Shown: one piece after another, positions 41,721-54,357 of the stretch
Layout of the letters: each line of letters begins with the position of its first letter
How positions within the stretch are numbered: the first letter of the stretch is position 1
From: Zasmidium citrigriseum
Lineage: Eukaryota > Ascomycota > Dothideomycetes > Mycosphaerellales > Mycosphaerellaceae
DNA length: 64,000 nucleotides
NCBI GenBank assembly: GCA_002786025.1
Contig: NHNW01000066.1
Span: forward strand, 62,001 to 126,000
Direction: 5' to 3'
Made by a program: the position numbers and the translations under genes
The notes under the pieces: generated by a model
What the model was told of the DNA's origin: nothing
Database searches by the model: none
What the model saw: the letters and a program-made list of their open reading frames with translations, nothing else

Positions 41721-42271
41721 CTTTGCTTTTGTTAGTGTGAAGAGAGAGAGGGCGATTCGGTTGTTTGGACAATCTTCGAACGACAGCCAAGGCTTTTATA
41801 TACCGTGACTCTTTCAATCCTTCGATGTGGACGATCTTCTGTGCAACCTTTGGTACCTGCACCATGTTCAAGGCACATGGGAGACTTACCTTTCTTGGCT
41901 AGTCAGATGCAGAAACAATCCTAGCCCGGCTTTTCGGTAACATAGGGCAGAGGCAAAGCTGATGCTGAGTTCGCAATGCTGACTGTGTTCAGAAACGGAG
42001 ATAGAGACTTGTGGTGATTCAAGAGACTTGTGGTGATTCAGCAATCGTGGAAGCTCTCAAATCGTCAGACCCGGTTTCTAAATGCAGCGACGAGAGCGAC
42101 GGTGCAGCAGGTCTCGTTGAAGTCTCGGTCAAGCATTTAGCCTGTCGCCCGGAAAAGATGGTTGGCGATCTGGGCTGGTCTACGCAAAGAGCACGTTCGA
42201 GGTGCTTGTGATGCTAGCGAAACAGTAGTGAGGGACTTCTTCGACTTCAATGGTATTTTTGATCTCTTGAC
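41721..42271. other. Intergenic region
   Basis: These 551 bases lie between two minus-strand genes. A short tandem duplication (gagacttgtggtgattca, repeated around 42005-42040) is visible. No gene is supported. Confidence 0.4.
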
Positions 42272-43198
42272 CTACAACTTCTCATTCTTCTTCTTCGTCC
42301 GGAACCCACTCCTCGTGCTTCCACCATCAATCTCAATGACATTACCCGTGACATGCCCAGCACCATAGCTCGAAAGATATAGAACCAGCCCAGCAAAGTC
42401 CTCCGGCTTTCCAACTCTGCCACTAGGCTGTCCAGAAGCCAAAGTATCCATCGCCGTCTCGAAGCCGTACGCCGTCATACGGCTCGGGAAAACTCCCGGA
42501 CAGATGCAGTTGACGGTGATGTGATGCGGCATGAGCTTCGACGCCTGCATTCTGGATAGATGGATGCAAGCTGCTTTGCTAGGACCGTAGCTGAACGTTC
42601 CAGAGCCAGGAGCAGCGAGTCCACCTTCGTCGCCGACCGTCACGTCGGTGGTGATGATGCCGGCCATGCTGGCAATGTTGATGACTCTGTTGGGCATGTC
42701 TGCTGTGGCGCCTTTGGTCAGGAGGCTGTGGAGGCCGACGGTGACGTAGAAGATAGCTTTGACGTTGAGTGCCATGAGTTTGTCCCAGCCAGATTCCGGG
42801 AAGTCGTCGTATGGTGCTCCCCTGTGATGGTGTTAGCTTTGGCAGCGACAATTTGTAGAAAAGACGTACCAAGTTGCTCCAGAGTTGTTCACGAGGACAG
42901 TCAATCTGTCGGTCTTCTTCTTGACCTCAGAGACTAAAGCATCACAGCCGGCCCTGTCCTTCAAGTCCGCCACCACATACTCGCACTTTCCAGGGCCTAG
43001 GCTGTTGAGGCGAGCGGTGGTCTTCTCAAGTTCGCTTTTCTTTCGACTGGCGATGATGACACGAGAGCCGTTCTGAATGAATGCTTGGGCGGCCATCTCT
43101 CCCAATCCGGTAGCCCCGCCAGTGACCAGGACTACATGCTGCTTGAAGTTGAAGAGGTTGGAGACGCTGAGGTCTGCAGCGGTTGATGCGTGTGCCAT
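42272..43198 (-). CDS. Classical short-chain dehydrogenase/reductase
   Basis: Two exons (42870-43198, 42272-42821) encode about 292 residues. The cofactor motif T-G-G-A-T-G-L-G, N-N-S-G-A (in place of N-N-A-G), the catalytic Ser in N-I-A-S-M and Y-G-P-S-K are all present, followed by C-P-G-V-F-P-S-R-M and a closing G-N-V-I-E-I-D-G-G. This is the full set for an active classical SDR. The 48-base intron splits a Trp codon and restores A-T-W-G-A-P-Y. The arrangement resembles RhlG-type beta-ketoacyl reductases, but substrate prediction is unsafe. It lies 551 bases upstream, on the same strand, of the NmrA-like gene. Confidence 0.9.
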
Positions 43199-43417
43199 GT
43201 TTCCGTAATACGTCCGGTCTTTGCTATGTCGATCAGATGTGCAGAATTGGGAGAGGAGAAGATGGAAATGTAATCAAGAGGAGATGAAGTTGATTGAAGC
43301 CACATTGCTGTCGTTGCTACCCTCGGGAGGCGGGGACGCCTCGGCAAATCGTTGGCGGAGGAGCAATCCTCACCTCTGACATGCTCAGCACTGCTCGCGA
43401 TATCAATAATCATGCGG

Positions 43418-43846
43418 CTATTTTGCCCTCTTTGGCGAGTCGCTGCGACAGGCTCCAGTGCTGCATGAGTAGGGCGATGTGTAGAAGGGCCGGATGCAAA
43501 GGGCGTGAAGAGGTGAGGTCAGCACGCCCCCAGCAACAACGCGGCAGACACGCGACACCGTTGTGGAGCACAAAAACTCCCCTCGAACCTCCACCAGCAC
43601 TGGACTATCGTTGGTCAACACCATGGCCACTTCGATGACAGCCTCGTCCTTGCGGTCGTTCTCGAAAGGCTGCGTGGCATCGCCAGGTGAATGTCGTCCA
43701 CCCGATAAGACGCCGTTGGCAGGAGTGAAGAGGCGGATCGCGCAAAAGAAAGTGGTGGGTTTGAAGAGCATGACATTGGGGAAGTTTCCGGGGCATGATA
43801 TCGGATAATTTCGTCCAGGACGCTGCGGTTGAGGTATCCAGCTCAC
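43418..43846 (-). pseudogene. Possible remnant of a small protein gene
   Basis: The gap between the SDR and D-lactate dehydrogenase genes contains a minus-strand frame whose central part (G-V-L-S-G-G, then V-I-E-V-A-M-V-L-T-N-D-S-P-V-L-V-E-V-R-G-E-F) has an alternating beta-strand pattern vaguely like DUF3237 proteins. An ATG further upstream (about 43930) opens a frame that ends in a stop before this segment, so an intact gene would need an intron I cannot define. It may be decayed or a chance frame. I would not rely on it. Confidence 0.25.
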
Positions 43847-43945
43847 ACCGATGAAGAGCTATTGCTCGTGGAGAGTCATCTCGAACTCTTCCAGCGGAAG
43901 CTTTGGGATACCACATACACCATGCAACATGAACGTTGAAGTCCC

Positions 43946-45852
43946 CTATCCGCGATGATCTTGATGGAACCCCGTTGGCGACGAGGCATGCTCTCGACCA
44001 TCGTGATCACCAGCATCCGCGTTCTGCTCCAATCGAATCATCTTGCCGGGATTCAACAAACAGAGCGGATCGAGAGCAAGCTTCACTGCCCGCATGGCGT
44101 CTATGGTTGACTCTCCGAGCTCGTAGACGACCTGGTCTCGATACTCCAGCCCGATGCCGTGCTCGCCAGATACAGTACCCGCCATGTCCACGCTCATCTG
44201 CTGGTTATCTGAGATGAGCTTTCGCGCTTTCGCTTTCTCTGCAGCGCCGTACAGAACGGTGGCATGGAAGTTGCCTACTCGTGTCAGTATACTACTTTGC
44301 AAAGGGCACGAGAGAACTTGCCGTCGCCTACATGGCCGAGAAAGGAACCGAGGAGGTTGGACTCGTCCACTCTCTTACGACTTTCGCGAATGATATCTCC
44401 AAGCCTGGAAATCGGGACACAGGCATCAGCGCTGAGGAACTTGTCGTCTGGATCTCTCTTCAGAGCGAGTGTTGACCACAGAGCAGTCTTGCGTGCTTCC
44501 CACAATCCCTCGCCTTCTTCCTCGTCAGCAGCCAGCCTGAAAGTTGTGGAACCGTTCTTCCCAGCGATTTCTGCCACCTCTTTTGCAACGCTTTCGACTG
44601 CTTTCGGTGTCGACCCAGCGATCTTCAGGAAAAGGGTTGGCTTTTCAGGCCATTCGGTCTCGCAATAGCCGCCTTCATTGACAGCGCGCATCGTGAACTC
44701 ATCAAGGAGCTCCATAGCTTCTAGCTGATGGCCACTCTGGACGATCGACATAGCCATCCGCACGGCGTGATCGATCGTTGGAAACTGGGTAACTGCGACG
44801 CGAACGTTCTGAGGCGCTCTCGTGAGTTTCAGGTGGGCTTTCGTCACGAAACCGAGGGTACCCTCCGAGCCCGTGAACAATCTCGTCAGATCGTATCCTG
44901 AGCTGGACTTTCGTGGTCGATGTCTCGTCTGGATGACTGTGCCATCTGCGAGGACGACTTCTAGCCCCAGGACCCAGTCTTTCATCGTTCCGTAACGATA
45001 TGCGTTTGTGCCCGAGCAGCCCTGAGAGATCATCCCGCCAATCTGAGCGCCCGGTCCTGGATCTGGCGGGAAGAACATATCGTCTTTGGACAGCTTCTCA
45101 TTGAGCTCCTGATATCCCACAGAAGGCTGCACTGTCACATCCATATCGTCTTTGCGGATTTCCAGCACCTGGTTCATATGCCGGTTGAAGTCGATGCAGA
45201 CTTCTTTATGCTGTGCTGCGAGCGTCCCTTCAAGGCTTGTCCCTCCGCTGAAACCAATCATGGGGATCCTTCTGCGGTGACAGATCTTGGCGATGTCACT
45301 CACGTCTTTTGTACTGCGAGGATAGACGATCATTGACGGAATGTCGTCTTCGCGCGGAGCTGGGGACCACTCGGTGCTCGAGCGGGTTACTCGTTCGCCG
45401 TGGACGGAGCTGACGTTCTCTGCGCCGAGGATAGCCACGAAGTCTTTGTGCGCAGCTTTGAGGTTCTCTTCGGATGTGTTGTATCGGAGAGCAGGCATTG
45501 ATGCCAATGGACGAGTCGAAGCCTCCATTATGTCGAAGTCGTTGCTCGACGGCTCTTCGGCATGGGATTCTCGATGATTGTGGAGCACAAGTGCTATACC
45601 CGTCCCCACACCGAACACAGTGCATGCTACTAGCAGCCAGTCCCGGTCATGCTGTTGCTGGTGCCACTTGCTGGAAGCGACACTCGACACCTGGCGATGC
45701 TGCGAATGCCCATAGAATGGTGGTCGCGTTCCGACGGACCCACGGTTCCGGACTGGGAGGGCAGTCTTCTTCAACTTCAAAGGCCCATGCGTCACCTTTG
45801 ATGTTGCTGAAGGACTTTGACGACATACCAAGCTCCTGCCTGTCGCGAACAT
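43946..45852 (-). CDS. Mitochondrial D-lactate dehydrogenase (cytochrome), FAD-linked
   Basis: Two exons (44322-45852, 43946-44274) give about 619 residues. A basic, Ser-rich presequence and a membrane helix (W-L-L-V-A-C-T-V-F-G-V-G-T-G-I-A) precede an FAD-binding-4 domain with G-F-S-G-G-T-S-L-E-G and D-P-G-P-G-A-Q-I-G-G-M. The FAD-oxidase C-terminal domain carries L-G-H-V-G-D-G-N-F-H and G-T-V-S-G-E-H-G-I-G. The architecture matches yeast Dld1, which oxidises D-lactate to pyruvate and reduces cytochrome c at the inner membrane. The intron is of the rare GC-AG class and lies inside the conserved G-D-G-N-F-H motif. An in-frame ATG 32 codons upstream is an alternative start. It is divergent from the pyruvate decarboxylase gene. 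Confidence 0.92.
44275..44321 (-). other. GC-AG intron of the D-lactate dehydrogenase gene
   Basis: The 47-base intron begins GCAAGT and ends GAGTAG, with ACTGACA as branch site. No GT donor nearby restores the conserved D-G-N-F-H-A-T sequence, whereas the GC donor does so exactly. Confidence 0.85.
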
Positions 45853-46532
45853 CGTGAGCAGTCGATTGAGTTCAAACTTGTCGTTCCAATGTCGGGGGGG
45901 AATCGGTCGTCTCTTGTACCCTTCGACACAGCGAATCCCTCGCAGCATACGACGCCCCTTTCGCCTAGCTCATGCTCTCAATCCAGAAATGTTCATTTCA
46001 CGAGATCTTTACCGGCCTACAGAACCTCGCTTCCGAACTTCCGCACGCATCCGCTTTGCCAAAGACTTCATCGAAGTACAAACTTCTCAACATATCGTCG
46101 GCATAGGAGGATTCCCATGGCAGTCCTCCTTCTGGAATAGATACGTCTTAAGCCGAGCGACGATCAGGGCCAGGGTGGCAATTTTTAACAGCTGTGTAGT
46201 CAGCAAGCTGACGTCGCTGATCCTTCGGCTTAAGCTCAGCCTTGTGGGCATTCCGGAATCAATTCCTAAGCCGAGCATCGACAGGGGCTCGTCAATCTGA
46301 GCGCAACGACGTCGTTTGTTGGAGCATGAGATGTGGTGTTCACACCTCTCTCCGTCGAGAGTTCGTGACGGCGTCCTTTGTCATGGCACCATGGTCTCAG
46401 TATCCCTTCACATCCGCAATACGGCACTAATAAGGATAACGCTGGGTAAGATATATATCTTTCCTCGTTTCTCATCGTTGGACAAGATTGCAAGCAGTAT
46501 CCATTCAAACCTTTCCCTCACGACAAGTAACT
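45853..46532. promoter_or_regulatory. Divergent promoter region of D-lactate dehydrogenase and pyruvate decarboxylase
   Basis: These 680 bases lie between two divergent pyruvate-related genes. A TATA-like run (ATATATAT, about 46451-46458) lies some 75 bases before the decarboxylase ATG. Open frames inside are short and unsupported. Confidence 0.5.
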
Positions 46533-48510
<1,978 letters not shown>

Positions 48511-48830
48511 GTAGCTGATGCTGCCCTGGATATCGTGGGCTATCTTACGCGGTGCCGTTCTGTTCCAGTCATTGTCTCGGAAAGATGAGAAGTTTGCAAA
48601 ACAATGTCTCATGGCACACTCTACCCACCCTATGTTACATTATGATGGCGATCGGTTCCTGACTCGGTAAGCTCTTCTCCTCTAAATAGTCTCCTCGTAT
48701 TCTATCAAGATGATGACTCACATCCATGGTCTTTGCCCAGATCCACCAACATTGAACTCCTCTACCTGAACCTCCTCTCAACCACACTACAGATCATCGA
48801 ATACAACGACGCAAGGTTGCTCTTCCGACA
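48511..48830. other. Intergenic region
   Basis: These 320 bases separate two plus-strand genes. No gene or repeat is seen. A C/A-rich, G-poor leader precedes the ankyrin gene's ATG. Confidence 0.4.
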
Positions 48831-49844
48831 ATGCAGCATTCACAACTTTTCACTGCGCTGCATGAAGCAGTTTTGAAAGGAGACCGAACGGCAACACTGG
48901 CAGCCCTGGAGAACGTTCATCAACTTGAGGAGAGATCAAGATCGATGACTCCTCTCCAATCGGCCGCACATTATGGTCATTATGATCTGCTGTCCTCAAT
49001 GCTTGTAGCCGGAGCACAGGTCAACGCGGCGCCTTCAGAGTTTGGGTGCGCAATTCAAGCGGCGATTTCGTCGCTATCGTTCGACGGCGTTCCGGACTTA
49101 ATGGGACTTAAAATGGAAGAGCAGGCTCACAAGAAGAGAGCCGCTCAACTGGAAGCTGTTGCCCTTCTCCTGGAGCATGGAGCGGATCCTAATGCATCAG
49201 GTGGAGAGTTCGGGAGTCCCATTGCCGCTGCGGCTGCATTTGGTATCCCAGAGATCGTCAAGCTTCTTCTCGCAAGTGGTGCAAGTCCAGGTTCTTTGGG
49301 CGGCAGACTCGGATGTGCACTACAGGCTGCGTGCGCAAGAGGCGAAATGCCTGTGGAGTGGTGCGTCAGTCCCGCTGAGCCCGAGGACTATACGGAAGTT
49401 CAGGAGGTGCTCCTGCGCAACGGATCGCAGGTCAATTACGTGGGTGGCATATACGGTACGGCGTTAGAAGCAGCCGCGTTTCTTGGTGATACGAACACAG
49501 TTTCTAGACTGATTGAGGCAGGAGCCGATCCAAACATTCGCGCTGGCAGATATGGTTCTGCACTAGGTGCCGCTGCCGAACAAGGACACACGGGAGTGGT
49601 AAATCTTTTGTTGGACGCTGGTGCTTGCGCCAACGCCGGCGGATCGACTCACTCTAATGACGATTGGTACAAGTGGAAGGTGAAGCCCATTTCATCCTTG
49701 TTTCTAGGATATGGAGCACCATTACCAAGCAGTACTATTCCTGTGGAGGAACAGAGCATATCAGCTGTCGAGAGCCCAGCTACATTGGCCTATCGGAATG
49801 GTCATTTGGACATAGTACGAATCTTGCCAAACAAAGACGTCTAA
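48831..49844 (+). CDS. Ankyrin-repeat protein
   Basis: A single exon encodes 337 residues made almost wholly of ankyrin repeats. Clear repeat hallmarks are M-T-P-L-Q-S-A-A-H-Y-G-H near 45, L-L-E-H-G-A-D-P-N-A near 115, I-V-K-L-L-L-A-S-G-A-S near 145, L-I-E-A-G-A-D-P-N-I near 230 and V-V-N-L-L-L-D-A-G-A near 255. Several repeats have the G-G-x-F/Y-G-S/T-x-x-A-A pattern in place of T-P-L-H, a variant frequent in fungal NACHT-ankyrin proteins. There is no enzymatic or NACHT domain at the N terminus, so this may be a free-standing interaction module or a remnant of a larger protein. The partner is unknown. Confidence 0.85.
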   Translation: MQHSQLFTALHEAVLKGDRTATLAALENVHQLEERSRSMTPLQSAAHYGHYDLLSSMLVAGAQVNAAPSEFGCAIQAAISSLSFDGVPDLMGLKMEEQAHKKRAAQLEAVALLLEHGADPNASGGEFGSPIAAAAAFGIPEIVKLLLASGASPGSLGGRLGCALQAACARGEMPVEWCVSPAEPEDYTEVQEVLLRNGSQVNYVGGIYGTALEAAAFLGDTNTVSRLIEAGADPNIRAGRYGSALGAAAEQGHTGVVNLLLDAGACANAGGSTHSNDDWYKWKVKPISSLFLGYGAPLPSSTIPVEEQSISAVESPATLAYRNGHLDIVRILPNKDV

Positions 49845-50060
49845 TGAACACAGACGAGAATTCTTAACAGTCTACTTGGGATGTTGCCATGAGTGAAGTT
49901 TCCGCTGTCCAGGATGCACCGGGCTTCCTGTGAGCCTATGAACTCTAGTGAGTCTCGCCATCAGTCTGAGCCGGACCGCTGCGAGCCAGGAGACTGCTGT
50001 CTGCGAGGCTGGAAAGCAGGCCAGCCTTTGAGTAGGCGCGCCTGGAATTCAGTCCTCGCC

Positions 50061-50981
50061 TCATTCGCCATTTTCGCCGTCCTCGCTGCCGCTTGCCGAT
50101 GATGAATCCGGCTCCATAAATTTCCACGCGATAGCATGTCGACGCCAGAGACAGGCGATCTTGGTTTCATCCTCGTCATCGTCTCCGTGCTCGTGATACT
50201 GACACCAGCGAGCACTATGAATTCCTCCAGTTGTCACCTCATTGTGTGCTTTGTTATCGCAAGCCTCATGAGTGCCCTGAGGCTGACACTTCTTGCAGTT
50301 AAGAAGAGAATTTTGGCGCCTTGCGAAGATCATTGCTTGCTTGATGAACTCAGCTGGATATGTGGCGACATCCTCGGCCTCCTCGGTATCGTCTGTCACG
50401 TTGATCTCAACCTCATTGATGTAGGCGTCAACAAGGAACTTCTTCAAGAGATTCGAAGGCCCAGTGTGATCATAAACGTACTTGATCTGCTCGCTTTCCG
50501 GAAAGAGCCAGGCGTGCGGAGTCCTCATCAGCATCTTCGTCTGGATCGCCTCGAAGACACGAGCCCGATAGCCTTCGGCACTGTACTTGTCGCCGAACAT
50601 GTAGCATTCGAATAAAAATTGCCATGGCCAATTGGTGCAGTCGTTCTGGTCTCCAGCTTGTGTGATCTCGTTCAGATGGCAAAAGTCGAAGAAAGTAGCG
50701 AAGACGTCGGCAGCGACGTCCTTCAGGGTGTTCACCCTGGCACGGCTTTCACGAAACCCTCCCTCAAACAGACCACGGAAGTAGTCTGAATGTCGGCAGA
50801 TCATCTCTCTTGGCATCTTGAAGTTCTTCTTGTCTTCTGTTCCATCTGCGAGTGGGATCTTGATGGTGATCATGACTGGGTTATAGAGTTCCTCCATGTT
50901 GAAATGAGGCAACGGATAGGAGATTCGTCCTTCCAACTCGCGGACACCATCGTTTGCCGGCTCTGAGGGATGGGGAGGCAT
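50061..50981 (-). CDS. BTB/POZ-domain protein
   Basis: A single exon encodes 306 residues. The BTB fold lies at about residues 35-145: I-K-I-P-L-A-D-G-T, F-K-M-P-R-E-M-I-C-R-H-S-D-Y-F-R-G-L-F-E-G-G-F and later A-A-D-V-F-A-T-F-F-D-F-C, followed by Y-M-F-G-D-K-Y. This is the typical short fungal BTB protein. Near the C terminus is a Cys/His-bearing segment (C-K-K-C, C-D-N, W-C-Q-Y-H) that might bind zinc, followed by an acidic tail. Such proteins can act as dimerisation or Cullin-3 adaptor modules, but no specific role is known for this group. Confidence 0.8.
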   Translation of the reverse strand: MPPHPSEPANDGVRELEGRISYPLPHFNMEELYNPVMITIKIPLADGTEDKKNFKMPREMICRHSDYFRGLFEGGFRESRARVNTLKDVAADVFATFFDFCHLNEITQAGDQNDCTNWPWQFLFECYMFGDKYSAEGYRARVFEAIQTKMLMRTPHAWLFPESEQIKYVYDHTGPSNLLKKFLVDAYINEVEINVTDDTEEAEDVATYPAEFIKQAMIFARRQNSLLNCKKCQPQGTHEACDNKAHNEVTTGGIHSARWCQYHEHGDDDEDETKIACLWRRHAIAWKFMEPDSSSASGSEDGENGE

Positions 50982-51595
50982 GACTGCAGGTACGAAGTCG
51001 TTGCTCTTGCTGTTGTTCTCTGCTGGTGATTGATTAAAGGCTTCGGATAAGAGGTTTCAATGCGCTGGCATCTGAATGGCAAGCAGGAAGTTTCTCTAGG
51101 GCCATGGTGCAAAGAGAAATAGGTCATTCGAAATCCTGTCAGCACATAATGCACGACACCTCAATCACAAGGGCGCTGTAACCTACTGTGAAGTCGAGGA
51201 GTGAATGCGATTCCGTTCTGCGAGCGTCAGTACGATGGTCGTACTGTGAGGCAAACCAAACATTCGGCAGCAAGAGCTTGAAGAGGTGAAGACGATTCTC
51301 AACGCCATAGCAAAGGCATGACGAAGAGACGAATGTCGACGCATAACTGCATACTAGCTTGTTTGGCAGTCTTGCTCCCGCTCCATACGACGTGAGACAT
51401 TGATGCCTGATCTAGATTCTTCCCGTGTCGTCTTCTATGGCCAGATTCCGCGGCGATGTTCTTGCAGACGACAAGTATAGAAAATCGTGCTTCCGAGCTC
51501 CAAGTTTTGATGTCTTGTGGACAGCTGAAAAGCGTTGCCAAAGTCAGCAAGGTCGTCATGTAGAGGACGTAGGCTGCCGCATTATCGTGGACACC
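50982..51595. other. Intergenic region
   Basis: These 614 bases between the BTB and GH3 genes (both minus strand) hold no supported gene. Confidence 0.4.
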
Positions 51596-52666
51596 CTACA
51601 AAGTCTTCCTCATATCAACGATCCGCTTCGTAGATTCCTGAAACGCTGTTCGATCAAGCTTTCCACTCCGCAAAGCCGAGACAATAGCATTGACAGCATC
51701 AGACCCTTGAGTTGTATTGCGAGCAGCAGCCAAGATGATGTCCATTCCAGCGGACATGGCCAGCACTGATCTATCTCCCGTACTTCCAAAAGCACTCAGA
51801 GCACCAGCCTCGATGGCATCGCTGATCGTAACTCCGCTGAAGCCTAGACGTCCGCGAAGCTCGCCTTGGATCCAGCCCTTGCTTAAGCCAGAAGGGTACT
51901 TGTTGTCCAGCGCTGGATAGAGCGCCCACGACGGCATGACCATCTTGACCCCACTGCTGATGGCAGTCTTGTAAGGGGCTTCGTCGACGTTGCGGAGCTC
52001 TTTGAGACTGAGATTGATAGTCACAGGCTCAGCATCGGTATTTGCGTCTCGAGCTGCTGCGCCGAGACCAGGAAAGTGCTTTGCCGTGGCAAGAACTCCT
52101 TTGGACTGCATGGTCGAGATGAAAGGTCCGACGCATTTCGAGACCAGCTGCGACGTATTGCCATACGAGCGCTCAAAGTGATCCAAGAAGTCTCCAGCTT
52201 GGCGATATACGCCCAAGACAGGTGCAAGATCTCCATTCGTCTTGTACTTCGCAAAGACCTTCGCAACAGTTCCTCCAGCACTTGTCGCCGCCGCTGCAGG
52301 ATCACTGGCTTGGCCAACATCCTTTGCCGATTGCGTGGGTCCACCAGGCAGACGATTGACTTCGCCTCCTTCCTGGTCGGTGAGGATCAGAAGTGGGAAA
52401 CCTGGGTAGTTCTTTGATTTCCTGTATGTGGCCTGCAGTGAATCGATTTGAGCTGGGAGATTGTCGTTCACATTCTCGCCGAAGATGATGATGCCGCCCA
52501 GTCTGCCAGCCGTGGCAGCATCGTAGATTGCCTGTGGGATGGTGGCTCCAAGATACGACCAGATGACATGGTAGCCCGCTGATACCGAGTCGCTGGGCTG
52601 TTGTCTGATGCTCCGTGACACCGCCAGTCCGAAGCATAGCGCTGCTGAGAGGATGGATGCCTTCAT
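51596..52666 (-). CDS. Secreted glycoside hydrolase family 3 protein (beta-N-acetylhexosaminidase-like)
   Basis: A single exon encodes 356 residues. I chose the ATG giving the signal peptide M-K-A-S-I-L-S-A-A-L-C-F-G-L-A-V-S; upstream in-frame codons would bury it. The TIM-barrel GH3 features are L-T-D-Q-E-G-G-E-V near 95, A-T-A-K-H-F-P-G-L-G near 200 and the nucleophile Asp in T-I-S-D-A-I-E-A-G-A near 290. The short, single-domain form with K-H-F-P-G and without the second GH3 domain is the NagZ-type subgroup, usually acting on beta-linked N-acetylglucosamine. The secreted location suggests use on chitin or bacterial wall fragments. That substrate is an inference. Confidence 0.85.
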   Translation of the reverse strand: MKASILSAALCFGLAVSRSIRQQPSDSVSAGYHVIWSYLGATIPQAIYDAATAGRLGGIIIFGENVNDNLPAQIDSLQATYRKSKNYPGFPLLILTDQEGGEVNRLPGGPTQSAKDVGQASDPAAAATSAGGTVAKVFAKYKTNGDLAPVLGVYRQAGDFLDHFERSYGNTSQLVSKCVGPFISTMQSKGVLATAKHFPGLGAAARDANTDAEPVTINLSLKELRNVDEAPYKTAISSGVKMVMPSWALYPALDNKYPSGLSKGWIQGELRGRLGFSGVTISDAIEAGALSAFGSTGDRSVLAMSAGMDIILAAARNTTQGSDAVNAIVSALRSGKLDRTAFQESTKRIVDMRKTL

Positions 52667-53226
52667 GTTGTGTTCGCAGATGAAGATAAAGAAGATTGTG
52701 GCAGTCTCCAGGAGACGAATATTCTGGGTGTTAAGACCGGGGACTTTATCCTTTCGCTGGCGGGGACATCGTTCCGTTTTAGGAAGGTACAAGTGAATTG
52801 AGTTTGTTGATCGACAGCGGTTCGTCCCAGGATCCCTAGTCGATTAGCGTCCGTCGCCTACTGCTCGCACGTGAAATCAACAAGTTCGACGGCTCTGAAG
52901 ATATCTTGGAGGAGCCGAAAGACTGGAAAGTGGACTGATGGCGATGGTCGCGAAATGAGCGGAAAGAAGAGAAAGATGACAGAAAAGAAGGAAAGAGTTC
53001 GATCCAAGGAGGTTTCAAGTGCGAGATGCAGTGTTACCTGTACGGCATACGATACTCGCTTGAAGCCTCGCTAGCCTCGATTCGTATCCAGGCTGACCAA
53101 TAACGTCCCAAATCACATGCTCGTCCTCCGTAGAAAAGGCGGGATATCTCTCCGCTTCACAGACATAAGAGGACGGGCTGGCTGCATGCCTCGGCAGCAT
53201 CACTTAACCATTGTTGCAGCTCCAAG
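52667..53226. promoter_or_regulatory. Divergent intergenic region of GH3 and SDR genes
   Basis: These 560 bases separate divergent start codons. No gene is supported. A purine-rich stretch near 52960-53010 is the only compositional feature. Confidence 0.4.
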
Positions 53227-54357
53227 ATGGTCGCCTTGGACACAGTTCGTTCTGTCAACTCGAATCTTGTCCACAGCCAACCTATCGTCGCCGTCGTCAC
53301 TGGCGGCACAAGTGGGATTGGCGAATATACAGTCCGTGCTCTTGCGACACAGCATGGGAGGCCTGGCAAAGGCCTTCGAGTCTACCTCGTTGGGAGAAGC
53401 GACGAGTCGGCCAGGAAGGTCATCGGCGACTGCTTGGATATTTGTCCAGTTGGAGAGTTCATCTTCGTCAAGGCCAACGACCTCTCATTGTTGAAAGACG
53501 TCGATCGATGCAGCAGCGAGATCTCGAAGCTGGAGGAACAGAAATCTGGTGATTCGGAGGCGAAGATTGACATTCTTGTCATGTGTCATGCCGAGTTATT
53601 GTTTGGACCAAGACGAGGTACGTCAATCGTCGTCGTTGTTGCCATTCGACAGGCTGACGCTCGGATAGAGACGGAAGAAGGCCTCGACAAGACGATGTCG
53701 TTTCTGTATTACTCTCGCATGCGATTCATCAACAATCTCTTGCCACTGCTCCGAGCCTCATCGCTGCCAGCCCACGTCATCTCAGTCTTCGGTGCTGGAC
53801 TGGAAAAAGGCCTTCCCAAATGGCACCCGAACGACCTCTCTCTTCGTGGTCCAGAAGCATACTCCATGTCGGCATGTCGAACACATGTCATCGTCATGAC
53901 GACATTCTACTTCGAGCACCTCGCCAAGCAGAATCCTGGGAAGCTCAGTCTGACGCACGAGTTTCCCGGCTTGGTCATCACGCCGGCGTTCAAGAAGCCT
54001 TCGCTGCCGTGGTGGTTCAAAGTCATCTGGACCACGGTCCGTCCGGTGATCCATCTTTTTCGGCCGGTGGTCTCGCCTGAGGAGACTGGTGACCGAGTGC
54101 TATTTCTGTGCTCCGAAAGATATCCAGCTTGGAGTGAGTCGGGGACGCAAAAATCGGCAGGAGGTCGCCTCGAGCTTGCGATGAGTACCGACGGCGTGCG
54201 TGGAAATGGGGCGTACTCGGTGAAGCACACCGGAGAGACAAATGATATCGAAGGGACATACGCTTCCTTGAGAAAGCAAGGTTTCGCCGAGAAGATCCAG
54301 AAGCACACCGAGCAGACTTTTGCCACCATAGGAGGCGGCAAGGTCTTCAAGGACTGA
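53227..54357 (+). CDS. Atypical short-chain dehydrogenase-like protein
   Basis: The frame is open for 376 codons, but a 51-base in-frame intron (53618-53668, GTACGT donor, GCTGACG branch, GATAG acceptor) should be removed. That leaves about 359 residues and joins F-G-P-R-R to E-T-E-E-G-L-D-K, a conserved stretch of this fungal SDR group. The cofactor motif T-G-G-T-S-G-I-G is intact. At the catalytic site the sequence is A-Y-S-M-S-A-C-R: the Tyr is there, but the Lys four residues later is replaced by Ala. Members of this group are often found in secondary-metabolite clusters. Here activity may be reduced or different, or the protein may be non-catalytic. Confidence 0.8.
   Translation: MVALDTVRSVNSNLVHSQPIVAVVTGGTSGIGEYTVRALATQHGRPGKGLRVYLVGRSDESARKVIGDCLDICPVGEFIFVKANDLSLLKDVDRCSSEISKLEEQKSGDSEAKIDILVMCHAELLFGPRRGTSIVVVVAIRQADARIETEEGLDKTMSFLYYSRMRFINNLLPLLRASSLPAHVISVFGAGLEKGLPKWHPNDLSLRGPEAYSMSACRTHVIVMTTFYFEHLAKQNPGKLSLTHEFPGLVITPAFKKPSLPWWFKVIWTTVRPVIHLFRPVVSPEETGDRVLFLCSERYPAWSESGTQKSAGGRLELAMSTDGVRGNGAYSVKHTGETNDIEGTYASLRKQGFAEKIQKHTEQTFATIGGGKVFKD
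53618..53668 (+). other. Probable 51-base in-frame intron in the SDR gene
   Basis: GTACGT donor, GCTGACG branch site and GATAG acceptor bound a stop-free 51-base segment encoding an unlikely Val-rich insert (I-V-V-V-V-A-I). Excision restores a continuous SDR sequence. Confidence 0.75.

Noticed and set aside
42005..42040. Short direct duplication that might be a transposon target site
   Set aside because: The two copies of about 18 bases are adjacent, with no insertion between them, so this is a simple tandem duplication.
43418..43930. Intact DUF3237-like gene
   Set aside because: No start-to-stop model with acceptable splice sites could be built. The resemblance rests on one beta-strand-rich segment.
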